In this document: in pieces, positions 25,869 through 34,804 of the stretch | How positions within the stretch are numbered: position 1 is the stretch's first letter | How the letters are laid out: every line of letters begins with the position of its first letter | Origin: an uncultured Flavobacteriaceae bacterium | GTDB lineage: Bacteria > Bacteroidota > Bacteroidia > Flavobacteriales > Flavobacteriaceae | Direction of reading: 5' to 3' | DNA length: 64,000 bases | Assembly: GCA_905479095.1 (NCBI GenBank) | Contig: CAJQLD010000006.1 | Location: 1 to 64,000, forward strand | Translations under genes and position numbers: made by a program | Notes under the pieces: model-generated | Databases searched by the model: none | What the model saw: only the letters and a program-made list of their open reading frames with translations | What the model was told of the DNA's origin: nothing

Positions 25869-26723
25869 CTAATTCTTGTTTTTCAAGACATATATAAGCG
25901 AAGAATACTCACCAGACTTTAGCGCTTTTAGGTTTGAGAGAAAACCAATCCGCAAACTGCTTAACAACCGATGTGAGCCTGTCTTTAGTTTATTAGAAAG
26001 CAAACTAACATAATACGCATCCATCAAAAGTGGGTGTGTCGATTCTAATTTCATTTGAATTTCAGAAAACACGTTAGAAATCGACTGCTGAGAAAAATGC
26101 CACAAATGTCTTGGTACATCATACGCTGCCCAATAGTCATTAAAATAATGCGCATCAAAACTTTTAAAATTTGGAACCGCAATAATAATGCGTCCATTTG
26201 GCTTCAGAAGTTTTTTAAATAACTTAAGGTCGTTGTCAAGGTCGGGTAGGTGCTCTAGAACATGCCAAAGTGTTATAACATCAAACGAATGATGATCTAG
26301 GTTTTGCAAGGTTTGAGAATCAAAAACAGTGTTTGGTTCTTCTGAGTTAGCGAGGGTTCTTGCAGACGCATTAGGCTCGATCCCTGTAACATCCCAGCCA
26401 CTATTTTTGGCGGCTCTTAAAAAATATCCTGTGCCAGCCCCAACGTCCAAAAGAGTCCCTTCCGTGGGTTGAAATGGTTTTAAGAGTCGTAACTTTCGTT
26501 TCACAGAAACATACCGAACAAAATGATAAAGCACATCAAACAAAGAGCGACGCTGATTGGTGTGAGATATGTAATTTGTTTCTGGATAGTAGCTTGAAAG
26601 GGCAGAGGGTGTTGGTTTTGGATGCGTGTAAAGCAACGCTCTTAAGTCGTCATAGCGTAGCTCGAAAGCGTCTCCACTAACTGCATGATCTTTAAGCTTT
26701 AGATAAATTTGTTTTGTTTTCAT
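25869..26723 (-). CDS. Class I SAM-dependent methyltransferase
   Basis: A 284-residue methyltransferase with an N-terminal extension typical of Methyltransf_23-type proteins (YDDLRALLYTHPKPTP, LSSYYPETNYISHTNQRRS). The SAM-binding motif I is GTLLDVGAGTGYFLRAAKN, followed by GWDVTGIEPNASARTLA, and FDVITLWHVLEHLPDLD as motif IV. The substrate is unknown; polyketide-, lipid- or sugar-directed enzymes share this form. It follows mnmG by 29 bases, with a parS-like site in the gap, and is likely co-transcribed with it. Confidence 0.85.
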   Translation of the reverse strand: MKTKQIYLKLKDHAVSGDAFELRYDDLRALLYTHPKPTPSALSSYYPETNYISHTNQRRSLFDVLYHFVRYVSVKRKLRLLKPFQPTEGTLLDVGAGTGYFLRAAKNSGWDVTGIEPNASARTLANSEEPNTVFDSQTLQNLDHHSFDVITLWHVLEHLPDLDNDLKLFKKLLKPNGRIIIAVPNFKSFDAHYFNDYWAAYDVPRHLWHFSQQSISNVFSEIQMKLESTHPLLMDAYYVSLLSNKLKTGSHRLLSSLRIGFLSNLKALKSGEYSSLIYVLKNKN

Positions 26724-26725
26724 AA

Positions 26726-26741
26726 CGTTCCACGTGGAACA
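26726..26741. promoter_or_regulatory. parS-like ParB-binding palindrome (copy 1)
   Basis: CGTTCCACGTGGAACA differs from the chromosomal parS consensus TGTTCCACGTGGAACA only in the outermost base. The inner 14 bases are a perfect palindrome. It lies between mnmG and the methyltransferase gene. Confidence 0.7.
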
Positions 26742-26752
26742 ATTGCAGTTAA

Positions 26753-28624
26753 TTAACGTCCCATATAGACTAACAAAACAGAGATGTCATTAGGAGACAC
26801 ACCGCTTATTCTAGAGGCTTGGGCAACGGTTACGGGTTGAATTTTCTTCAGCTTTTCACGTGCTTCATAACTCATGGATTTGATTTGAGAATAGTCATAA
26901 CCCACGGGGATTTTAACATATTCTAAACGTGTTAATTTGTCTGCATTGTTTTTTTCTTTAGCAATATAACCGGAATATTTAACCTGAATCTCCGTTTGTT
27001 CCATGACTTCGTTATCTAAATCATGGTCACGAATGTAAGATTCTACAGGTTCAAATTTACGCACATCTTCAATGCCGATATTTGGTCTGGAAAATATTTT
27101 AAATAGTTTATCGGATTGACGAATAGGAGCCGATTGCTTACTCTCTAGTATAGGGTTTGCGTCTTCGGGTTTGATACTTTGTGTTTTAAAAAACCCAACA
27201 AAAGCCTCCGCTTTGGAAAGTTTTTCTTCCATCCGTCTTAATCGTTTTTCACTTGAAATTCCTAGGTCATATCCTTTCGGCGTCAAACGAATGTCTGCAT
27301 TATCTTGCCTAAGAAGCGTTCTGTATTCAGCTCGTGACGTAAACATTCGGTAAGGCTCTTCCGTTCCTTTCGTAATTAAGTCATCAATCAAAACACCAAT
27401 ATAAGCTTCATTTCTTTTCAATATAAAAGACTCCTTTTCTTGAACTTTAAGACTCGCATTGATCCCAGCCATTAAACCTTGAGAGGCGGCCTCTTCATAC
27501 CCTGTAGTGCCGTTAATTTGTCCTGCAAAATAAAGCCCATTTATGATCTTTGTTTCCAAAGAATGAGTAAGTTGTGTAGGGGGAAAGTAATCATATTCAA
27601 TTGCGTAACCTGGTCTAAAAAACTTAACGTTCTCAAAACCTTTGACTGCACTTAAGGCCTTAAATTGAACATCTTCAGGAAGCGAGGTGGAAAACCCATT
27701 TACATAGTATTCAACGGTATTCCAACCTTCTGGCTCAACAAAAAGTTGATGGCTGTCCTTGTCTGCAAAGCGGTTAATTTTATCTTCAATGGAAGGACAG
27801 TAACGAGGCCCTAAACTTTGAATACGACCATTGAACATCGGAGATCGGTCAAAGCCTTCTCGTAATAAATTATGCACATCTAAACTCGTATGTGCCATAT
27901 GACAAGAACGCTGCGTTGTGAGTGACTTGGTCATATCAGAATATGAGAACTTTTCGGGGACTGCATCACCAGGTTGTTCGGACATTTTAGAAAAATCTAA
28001 GGAGCGACCATCAACTCTTGGAGGTGTACCAGTTTTCATTCGGCCAGACTCAAAACCTAAATCGATAAGTTGCTCAGTAATGCCTGTGGCAGCCTTTTCG
28101 CCTGCACGACCACCACCAAAATTTTTATCACCTATATGAATGAGTCCATTTAAAAAAGTTCCATTTGTCAATACAACAGACTTGCCTCGAATCTCAAGAC
28201 CGAGTGAGGTTCTAACACCCTTAACCACATCGCCTTCGACGACGAGACCAGTCACCATTTCTTGATAAAAATCCAAGTTTTTGGTTTGCTCTAGCATCAA
28301 CCGCCAATCTTCAGCAAAACGCATGCGATCACTTTGTACTCGTGGACTCCACATCGCTGGTCCTTTAGATTTGTTAAGCATTTTGAATTGAATTGCGGAA
28401 GTGTCACTTACGATTCCACTATAACCTCCAAGCGCATCAATTTCACGAACAATTTGCCCTTTAGCAATCCCACCCATTGCTGGGTTACAAGACATTTGAG
28501 CAATGTTTTGAAGGTTCATCGTTACAAGGAGCGTGCTACTGCCCATGTTGGCAGCAGCTGCGGCAGCTTCGCTTCCAGCGTGACCGCCTCCAACTACAAT
28601 TACATCGTAAATTTTATTAAACAT
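26753..28624 (-). CDS. mnmG: tRNA uridine-5-carboxymethylaminomethyl modification enzyme MnmG (GidA)
   Basis: FAD-dependent enzyme that works with MnmE to modify the wobble uridine of certain tRNAs. The FAD-binding motif VVGGGHAGSEAAAAAANMG opens the 623-residue protein. SCNPAMGGIAKGQIVREIDALGG, KMLNKSKGPAMWSPRVQSDR, GTFLNGLIHIG, RMKTGTPPRVDGRS and YEEAASQGLMAGINA are family hallmarks; the C-terminal helical domain contains YEAREKLKKIQPVTVAQASRISGV. Full length. gidA is origin-proximal in many bacteria, and here parS-like sites lie at both ends. Confidence 0.98.
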   Translation of the reverse strand: MFNKIYDVIVVGGGHAGSEAAAAAANMGSSTLLVTMNLQNIAQMSCNPAMGGIAKGQIVREIDALGGYSGIVSDTSAIQFKMLNKSKGPAMWSPRVQSDRMRFAEDWRLMLEQTKNLDFYQEMVTGLVVEGDVVKGVRTSLGLEIRGKSVVLTNGTFLNGLIHIGDKNFGGGRAGEKAATGITEQLIDLGFESGRMKTGTPPRVDGRSLDFSKMSEQPGDAVPEKFSYSDMTKSLTTQRSCHMAHTSLDVHNLLREGFDRSPMFNGRIQSLGPRYCPSIEDKINRFADKDSHQLFVEPEGWNTVEYYVNGFSTSLPEDVQFKALSAVKGFENVKFFRPGYAIEYDYFPPTQLTHSLETKIINGLYFAGQINGTTGYEEAASQGLMAGINASLKVQEKESFILKRNEAYIGVLIDDLITKGTEEPYRMFTSRAEYRTLLRQDNADIRLTPKGYDLGISSEKRLRRMEEKLSKAEAFVGFFKTQSIKPEDANPILESKQSAPIRQSDKLFKIFSRPNIGIEDVRKFEPVESYIRDHDLDNEVMEQTEIQVKYSGYIAKEKNNADKLTRLEYVKIPVGYDYSQIKSMSYEAREKLKKIQPVTVAQASRISGVSPNDISVLLVYMGR

Positions 28625-28640
28625 TAATAGCGTTGTTTAA

Positions 28641-28656
28641 TGTTCCACGTGGAACA
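28641..28656. promoter_or_regulatory. parS-like ParB-binding palindrome (copy 2, perfect consensus)
   Basis: TGTTCCACGTGGAACA is a perfect 16-base palindrome identical to the chromosomal parS consensus. It lies 17 bases before the mnmG start, inside the predicted 5' untranslated leader. Confidence 0.8.
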
Positions 28657-28671
28657 AATCGTTTGCAGTTG

Positions 28672-28679
28672 CAAATATA
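28672..28679 (-). promoter_or_regulatory. -7 promoter box of mnmG
   Basis: TATATTTG on the minus strand fits TAnnTTTG. The predicted transcript begins about 40 bases before the mnmG ATG, with the parS-like palindrome in the leader. Confidence 0.5.
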
Positions 28680-28694
28680 AGGGTTTAGAAAAAA

Positions 28695-29108
28695 TTAATC
28701 GATACGTTGTTGAAGATAGAAGTCTTCTTTTGTTCGCATCAATGTAGCATCGGGCTTGGATTTATCTTTATAACCACAATAATGTAGAACACCATGCGCC
28801 ATCACCCTTGAAAGCTCTGAGTCAAAAGATTGATTAAAATCGATGGCATTCTCACGAACTCGTTCGATAGAAATAAAGATCTCGCCATGGATCTCTTTTC
28901 CTACAGAATAATCAAAACTGATGACATCCGTTAAAGTATCATGATTCAAAAACTCTACGTTGAGATTGTGCAAAAAGGCATCATCACAAAACACAATTGA
29001 GACTTCGCCTTCATTATAATTTTCTTGAGAAATGATGGCGCTCAACCAAGCTGAGACAGCTGGTTGATTTGAAATTTCAAAAGAGGTTTCAGAGTGAAAA
29101 CTAATCAT
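28695..29108 (-). CDS. ybeY: rRNA maturation RNase YbeY
   Basis: Metal-dependent endoribonuclease involved in 16S rRNA 3' processing and ribosome quality control. The 137-residue protein has FLNHDTLTDVISFDYS and GEIFISIERVRENA, then the metal site MAHGVLHYCGYKDKSKPD. In the classic motif H-x3-H-x5-H the third ligand is His; here that position is Asp (GYKD), a variant I believe is usual in Bacteroidota. The start overlaps the DUF4175 stop by eight bases. Confidence 0.95.
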   Translation of the reverse strand: MISFHSETSFEISNQPAVSAWLSAIISQENYNEGEVSIVFCDDAFLHNLNVEFLNHDTLTDVISFDYSVGKEIHGEIFISIERVRENAIDFNQSFDSELSRVMAHGVLHYCGYKDKSKPDATLMRTKEDFYLQQRID

Positions 29109-32100
29109 TTTTGTTCTTAAAATATTCTTGCACTTTTTGCTTGAATTCCTGTCGCAAAGGTAAGCTTTGTCGGTTCAAAATCTCTGTTGTATTAAAATAT
29201 TGTTTAATCATCTCTGGGCTTGGATCAGGAGATTGAAAGCGATCTGCTTTACTAGTGTCAGAAACACGCTTTGTATCTTCACCCTGTTTTAAGGCGGCCT
29301 TTTCAAATTTTAACAACTGATGCTTAAGCGCCTTCATGTCTTGTAAGGATTTTGATGTAACCCCTTGATTTATAAGGTTTTGTTCGATTTTCTCCATAGA
29401 CTTAAGAAGGTTTTGAGCGCTTTGGCCAATCCCTTTTTTGTCTAATAGGTCTTGTAGTGCGTTTCTTAATTCTTGTTGCTTTTTAAAAATCTCAAACAAC
29501 TCACCATTATCACCCTCTGAATCGCCGCCAAAACCGCTTGGTTTCCCGCTTTTACCCTGACCTTCGCCTCCTGGAGAGCCATCTTCACTAGGTTTTGAGC
29601 CAGAATCGCCTTCTTTGCCCGAATCCTTATTTGAGTCGCCTTCACCCTTCTCAGAACCTTCCTTTTCACCGTTTGGTTTTTCACCGTTTTCATTGAGCTG
29701 CTTTTCCATCTCTTTGTTTAAAGCCTCTTGACTCATAATAATATCCGGTAATTGCATCTCGCCTTCGCCTTCACCTGGTGAAAGCTGCATTTCCATTTGC
29801 ATGGAATTTAGCGTATTACTCAATAAGTCAGCTAATTTATTGGTCGAAGAAACCACAAATTGTTGAGCAGAAACCCCTTTTCGAGTATCGTTTTCTGAAA
29901 GTAAATCTAAACTTTTATCAATATTAAAAAATACATCCGTGATCTCAGAATTGACTGTCTCCGAAATCTTAGGCTGTCTTAATGAAAGCGCAAACAAACT
30001 ATCATCAACGTGCTCGAAATGCTCTCTAAGATTGCTTTGTTTCACGAGGCGTTGTGCATAGTCGTTATTATTAGACGGCGATGTTTTGAAACGATCCATT
30101 AAAGCCTCTTGCTCAAAAGAAAACAAAAGTAAGTTGTCTAAAATTTGACGTAACATCTCAACGTCTTCATTCATTTGCTCGGATGAACCACTGCCCATCT
30201 GACTCGACATTTTCTGGCCCATTTGAAGCATCTTTTGTGCCGCCTTACTTTGGCTTTTTTGAGCCTTTGAAAGTTGGCTTTTTTTATCTTGGGGGCTGGA
30301 TGACTTTTCTTTTTCGCCTAAGTCTTCACTCGCTTTATATTGATCTTTTTGAATCGATTTTTCTAGATTAGGGTCATCGGGAAGCGAAAGCGGTTTTGAC
30401 AGTTCCTCATTATCTTTCTTCAAATCTTCTAATTGCTTTAGAAGATCCTTGAAATCATCATTCAATTTATCTTGAGCGGATTTCGAGTTTTTCTCCGAAG
30501 ACTCTTTAGATAATTCAGATTGTACTTCAGATAATTTATTTAAGGATTCTTGAAGTTGTTCTGCTTTTTTGGTCACATAATAGCGTTTCGTAAGCTCTAG
30601 CAATTGTTCTAAACTACGCTGTTTATTTTTATTTTGTTTGGCCATTTTATCTAGTTTTTCGGCCAGTTGTTCCTTATTAATTTTGTCTGTAACTTTCTTG
30701 AGCTCTTCTAGGATTTTTTCATCCTTTTTAAGTCGTTCTTGCTGTGCGTCCAAGCGTTTTTCTAGCTGTTCCTTAAAAGGATCCTTTTCTTTGGATTTAT
30801 TAAACTGATTTAAGTTCTCCTTCATTTTATTGTTGAATTTCTTCAATATTTGATCTTGATTCTTCTGACGCTCCAAAAATGATTTTAATTTTTGTTGATC
30901 ACTATAGTTCAATTGAGGCGCTTCTTTTTGATTTTGAGATAACTCTTTAAGGGCTTTGTCTTGTTTAGACAGAGTATTTAACGCTTTTTGAAACGCCGTC
31001 GATAACTCGTTCTGTTCTTGAAGTTGAAGTTCTTCAAGTGTGTTTTCACTTTTGGAATTATAATTAAATACACGACTCCTAGCAGACTTATTTTGATGGA
31101 ATGGGTCATTGTCAAAAACCTCAAAGTAAAGGGCATAGGCAGTATCCTCAATTAATTCTAAATTAGATGGGAAAGCGTACGTGAATTCTTGAAACGTCTG
31201 CGCATCAGCTGGCAGTGAAAGTGATTTGGAATTTGTGGGGTCCTCAATTGGGTAATAATGCAGTTTTAAGGAATTGACCCCATAATCATCTGAAATTTGA
31301 CCGTAAAAATAGAGGGATTCCTGAAAGGTAGAATCCTGCTTCATCTCAACTTTAATCGTGGGAGATTGGTCTTTAATGGTTTGGATAGCAAATGCTAGAT
31401 TTTCATAATTTTTAAGTTGAGCATTGCTAGTTTGAATCGTATAACTTAACGACTCAAACAGTTGTTTGTTGAATTGAAATTTTTGGTTGTTGGACTCAAA
31501 AGAAAGCGACTTGTCTTTATAAGCAAAGACCACAGATTCCGTTGCCTTGGTGATTAACTCCCACCTCAGCTTTGTACCTTCGGGGATTATAGCATTACCG
31601 TTGTTCGCAATTATTTCATCTAATTTGCCAGTATATCTTGGGTAATCTAAGTGTAAATCAAAACGAAGCAAGACCGGTGTGTTTATAACCTCTAAATGGT
31701 ACGGTTTTGAAACAACGTCACCAGCAATTAAGTTAAAGTCAACGGCGGCGTTTAACTGCCGGAATTCATGTTCAAAAACGCCTAACTGCGTTTGATTTAA
31801 TATATAGGACTCGTCGTTATAAACAATTTGAACTTCTTCAGGAACGACAGAACCCACTGTTTTTACAACCAACGTAAAAGACGTGTTTTCAATGGCTTCA
31901 AGCGGGGTATTCATTACAAAAAATGCGAAAGGCGCCGGTGGATAATAGGTGGTTTGATAATTGACAACCCGTTTTAAACTGTCTGTAAACACCGCTTGCT
32001 TCCCAAATATAAAAAACATAAAAACAATAAGGAAGGGAACTACCGCATACTTAAGATATTTTAAATTATCCTTAAGGTTAACGGCACTCTTAAAAGGAAC

Positions 32101-32511
32101 TAAACTCAGGCTTTTAGACTTCTGTTCGATGCTGGCTAAAAGAAATTCAGTATGTTCGGATTGTTGCTTCAACTGGAGCACGTTTAGAAGTTTGTCCTTA
32201 ACTTCTGGAAAATGTTCGCCGACAATCTTGGAGGCTGTTTCATTGTTAATCCCTTTTTGAATCTTAAAATATTTTGCCAATGGAATGAAAATCAACCTAT
32301 AAAAAAGAACGACTTCAAAACCAATAACACACCAAAACAGGAGGCTTCTTCCAAAAGGGTTTAACCAAAAAAAGTGCTCAATTATCAACGTAAACAGCGC
32401 ATAAAGCAAACCGATAGCAAAAAACAGCAACAGCCCCTTCAGTAAAGCGCTGATATAATAGCGTCTGATAAATTGTTCTAATTTTTGTTCTATGTTGTGA
32501 AACCCGTCCAG
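29101..32511 (-). CDS. DUF4175 family large membrane protein
   Basis: About 1,136 residues. Two or three N-terminal membrane segments (LLFFAIGLLYALFTLIIEHFF, SLLFWCVIGFEVVLFYRLIF, then VVPFLIVFMFFIFG) precede a beta-rich periplasmic region and a long, charged coiled-coil (about residues 480-830) with many KLEEQ-type repeats. A Gly/Glu/Ser-rich low-complexity stretch follows. The family is conserved next to ybeY in flavobacteria; function is unknown. The ORF track starts at TTG 32430, but the same frame continues upstream for 31 codons as ...HNIEQKLEQFIRRYYISALLKG, a family-like N-terminus. No ATG, GTG or TTG is present there; a CTG at 32511, six bases after AGAGG, is the best start I can propose. 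Confidence 0.8.
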   Translation of the reverse strand: MDGFHNIEQKLEQFIRRYYISALLKGLLLFFAIGLLYALFTLIIEHFFWLNPFGRSLLFWCVIGFEVVLFYRLIFIPLAKYFKIQKGINNETASKIVGEHFPEVKDKLLNVLQLKQQSEHTEFLLASIEQKSKSLSLVPFKSAVNLKDNLKYLKYAVVPFLIVFMFFIFGKQAVFTDSLKRVVNYQTTYYPPAPFAFFVMNTPLEAIENTSFTLVVKTVGSVVPEEVQIVYNDESYILNQTQLGVFEHEFRQLNAAVDFNLIAGDVVSKPYHLEVINTPVLLRFDLHLDYPRYTGKLDEIIANNGNAIIPEGTKLRWELITKATESVVFAYKDKSLSFESNNQKFQFNKQLFESLSYTIQTSNAQLKNYENLAFAIQTIKDQSPTIKVEMKQDSTFQESLYFYGQISDDYGVNSLKLHYYPIEDPTNSKSLSLPADAQTFQEFTYAFPSNLELIEDTAYALYFEVFDNDPFHQNKSARSRVFNYNSKSENTLEELQLQEQNELSTAFQKALNTLSKQDKALKELSQNQKEAPQLNYSDQQKLKSFLERQKNQDQILKKFNNKMKENLNQFNKSKEKDPFKEQLEKRLDAQQERLKKDEKILEELKKVTDKINKEQLAEKLDKMAKQNKNKQRSLEQLLELTKRYYVTKKAEQLQESLNKLSEVQSELSKESSEKNSKSAQDKLNDDFKDLLKQLEDLKKDNEELSKPLSLPDDPNLEKSIQKDQYKASEDLGEKEKSSSPQDKKSQLSKAQKSQSKAAQKMLQMGQKMSSQMGSGSSEQMNEDVEMLRQILDNLLLFSFEQEALMDRFKTSPSNNNDYAQRLVKQSNLREHFEHVDDSLFALSLRQPKISETVNSEITDVFFNIDKSLDLLSENDTRKGVSAQQFVVSSTNKLADLLSNTLNSMQMEMQLSPGEGEGEMQLPDIIMSQEALNKEMEKQLNENGEKPNGEKEGSEKGEGDSNKDSGKEGDSGSKPSEDGSPGGEGQGKSGKPSGFGGDSEGDNGELFEIFKKQQELRNALQDLLDKKGIGQSAQNLLKSMEKIEQNLINQGVTSKSLQDMKALKHQLLKFEKAALKQGEDTKRVSDTSKADRFQSPDPSPEMIKQYFNTTEILNRQSLPLRQEFKQKVQEYFKNKND

Positions 32512-32810
32512 TTGATCCTCTATTTAAAAAAATAAAATTACAATAATAATCCATATTCATGGTGGCTTTGTAATAATATGTGAAGAAAAACAAGGAATGG
32601 ATGAAAGACGCCATTGCAATGAGTGCTTGATTTAAAAAAAGAATGAAAAACTTCATTTTCTTTGGATACAGCTAATTTTTTATATAAGTTTAACTTTGAA
32701 TTTGACCCAAGTCTAAATCTTCATTAAGCAATTTAACCGAAGCTTAAGAAGAACTGAGCTAAAAAACAACTCTTTTCTTGATAAATTTTAGACACTAGTA
32801 TGCCGCACTA

Positions 32811-32833
32811 GCGCGAGCATCTTTTGCTCGTGC
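32811..32833. repeat. REP-like stem-loop
   Basis: GCGCGAGC and GCTCGTGC pair in an 8-base stem (one G-T wobble) around a 7-base loop. The GC content is much higher than the surrounding sequence. This looks like a repetitive extragenic palindrome, but other copies cannot be checked here. Confidence 0.5.
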
Positions 32834-32918
32834 CCAGCAAGAGAAATAAACGTAAAAAATAAATTTTGAGTAGAAATTATAATAAGATAACAAAGGTTGG
32901 AGATTGGTTAACGACACA

Positions 32919-32942
32919 CAAGCGTGACGCTTGCGCAAGCGT
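32919..32942. repeat. Nested palindrome CAAGCGT/ACGCTTG array
   Basis: Three alternating units, CAAGCGT, ACGCTTG and CAAGCGT, form two overlapping perfect inverted repeats: CAAGCGTgACGCTTG (32919-32933) and ACGCTTGCGCAAGCGT (32927-32942). It is GC-rich within an AT-rich gap, 60 bases before recQ. REP/BIME-like or operator-like. Confidence 0.6.
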
Positions 32943-33001
32943 GGAGTTACCCACCATTGCAGAAAACGCTAACGAATAAAAAAATGAAGTAAAAGTAGAG
33001 A

Positions 33002-34804
33002 ATGGAAAGGAATCCACAAACACTATTAAATAATATATTTGGTTACGATAAATTTCGTCCTTTGCAACAAGAAATTATTGACCGCACTTTAGCTGGAAAC
33101 GATAGTTTTGTACTGATGCCAACTGGTGGAGGAAAATCGATGTGTTTTCAGATTCCAGCCTTGTGTTTTGATGGAATTACAATTGTGGTTTCACCTCTTA
33201 TTTCTTTAATGAAAGATCAGGTTCAGGCATTACAATCAAACGGAATAAAAGCAGATTTTTTTAATAGTTCTATTTCTCCACAAGAGGAAAATGACGTGAT
33301 TGCTCGAGCTACGAAAGGCGAAATTAAGTTGCTTTATTTATCGCCAGAGAAATTGATTTCGGTTAGTAACACTTGGCTGAAAAATTTGAATATAAAATTA
33401 GTAGCTATTGACGAAGCACATTGCGTAAGCATGTGGGGACACGATTTTAGACCAGAATATACTCAACTAAAAGTGTTTAGAAATTCATTTCCAGAGGTTC
33501 CGTTTATGGCTTTGACTGCCACCGCAGATAAATCTGCTAGAGCGGATATTGAAGAACAATTGGGATTGAAAAACTCCAAATTATTTGTTTCTTCTTTTGA
33601 TAGAAAAAACCTAAGTATTGAAGTAAGGGGACAAGTTCCTAAAAAGAAAAAATTGCAAGAAATTGGGCGGTTTGTGGAACGAAAAAAGAATGAAAGTGGA
33701 ATCATTTATTGCCTAAGCAGAAAGAATACTGAGGAAGTAGCCGATTATTTGAAAGAGGATGGACATTCGGTAGCGTTTTATCATGCAGGAATGAATCCCG
33801 AGGAAAGAGAACGGGTGCAAACGGAATTTATACATGACGACACCAAAATAATTGTGGCGACGATTGCTTTTGGGATGGGAATTGACAAATCGAATGTGCG
33901 TTGGGTGATTCATTATAATTTACCCAAAAACTTAGAGGGGTATTACCAGGAAATTGGAAGAGCTGGTCGTGACGGACTTCCTTCTGAAACAAGGTTGTAT
34001 TATAACATGCGAGATTTTGTGTTGTACAGTCAGTTTGCGGATGATGGAGCAAATTCAACTATGCAAAAAGACAAATTGAGCCGAATGTTGCAATTTGCTG
34101 AGGCAAAATCGTGTAGGAGAAAAATACTGCTTTCTTATTTTGGAGAACATTTAACCAACGGTTGCGGAAATTGTGACGTTTGTGACAACCCACCCAAGGA
34201 CTTTGACGGAACTTTGTTGGCCCAGAAAGCGCTTTCTGGAATTGTTAGAATGAAAGAGAAGGAAGGGATTACGATGTTAATTAATGTATTGAGAGGCTCC
34301 AATAATGCGGAGGTAAATGCGGCAGGTTATTTCCAACTCAAAACCTATGGGGTAGGGAAAGATATAAGTTTTTTTGATTGGCGAGATTATATCATTCAAT
34401 TGGCAAATCAAGGATTGATTGAGATTATGTATAGCGAAGGCTCTGCATTAAAGGTTTCACCAATTGGATGGAAAGTGCTAAAAGGCGCACAGTCCATAAA
34501 GCTGACTTTACCAATAACTGCTAAAGAGAAAAATAGGAGGAAGCCAAAGGTCGTGAAAATGACAGACGAGGGAGAAGTGAATACTGATTTATTTACTGAA
34601 TTAAAGAAGTTGAGATATTCCATTTCTCGAGAAGAAAATGTACCAGCTTACATTATTTTTAATGATAAATCATTGAAAGCAATGGCGAGTGATTTACCTG
34701 TTACAGAAAATCAGTTTTTGGCAATTTCTGGAGTAGGGATGAACAAAATGGAACGGTACGGAGAGGAATTTATGGCGGTAATTAGGAAGTTTAAAACTGT
34801 ATAA
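33002..34804 (+). CDS. recQ: ATP-dependent DNA helicase RecQ
   Basis: A 3'-5' superfamily 2 DNA helicase of 600 residues for recombination and fork repair. Helicase motifs in order are FRPLQQEII (motif 0), MPTGGGKSMCFQIPA (Walker A), VAIDEAHCVSMWGHDFRPEY (DEAH box and aromatic-rich loop), MALTATADKSARADI, then YHAGMNPEERERVQ and IAFGMGIDKSNVRWVIH, and QEIGRAGRDG. The RQC zinc-binding cysteines are CRRKILLSYFGE and CGNCDVC, followed by a winged helix. An HRDC-like domain ends the protein (LFTELKKLRYSISREENVPAY). The context is unusual: palindromic elements upstream and unrelated housekeeping genes on both sides, suggesting insertion here. There may be a second recQ elsewhere. Confidence 0.96.
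   Translation: MERNPQTLLNNIFGYDKFRPLQQEIIDRTLAGNDSFVLMPTGGGKSMCFQIPALCFDGITIVVSPLISLMKDQVQALQSNGIKADFFNSSISPQEENDVIARATKGEIKLLYLSPEKLISVSNTWLKNLNIKLVAIDEAHCVSMWGHDFRPEYTQLKVFRNSFPEVPFMALTATADKSARADIEEQLGLKNSKLFVSSFDRKNLSIEVRGQVPKKKKLQEIGRFVERKKNESGIIYCLSRKNTEEVADYLKEDGHSVAFYHAGMNPEERERVQTEFIHDDTKIIVATIAFGMGIDKSNVRWVIHYNLPKNLEGYYQEIGRAGRDGLPSETRLYYNMRDFVLYSQFADDGANSTMQKDKLSRMLQFAEAKSCRRKILLSYFGEHLTNGCGNCDVCDNPPKDFDGTLLAQKALSGIVRMKEKEGITMLINVLRGSNNAEVNAAGYFQLKTYGVGKDISFFDWRDYIIQLANQGLIEIMYSEGSALKVSPIGWKVLKGAQSIKLTLPITAKEKNRRKPKVVKMTDEGEVNTDLFTELKKLRYSISREENVPAYIIFNDKSLKAMASDLPVTENQFLAISGVGMNKMERYGEEFMAVIRKFKTV

Larger units (their letters stand above)
32524..33001. other. 478-base intergenic region between DUF4175 and recQ
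   Basis: Contains two palindromic elements (32811-32833 and 32919-32942, listed separately) and no full gene. A short plus-strand frame at 32580-32630 reads VKKNKEWMKDAIAMSA and stops; it loosely resembles the first residues of a nucleoside deaminase and could be a gene remnant. The ORF-track entry 32378-32656 is a shadow frame over the DUF4175 N-terminus. No clear TAnnTTTG box precedes recQ. Confidence 0.5.

Noticed and set aside
32378-32656. ORF-track entry of 92 residues on the minus strand
   Set aside because: It is a shifted frame over the DUF4175 N-terminus and adjacent intergenic DNA, with no recognisable family.
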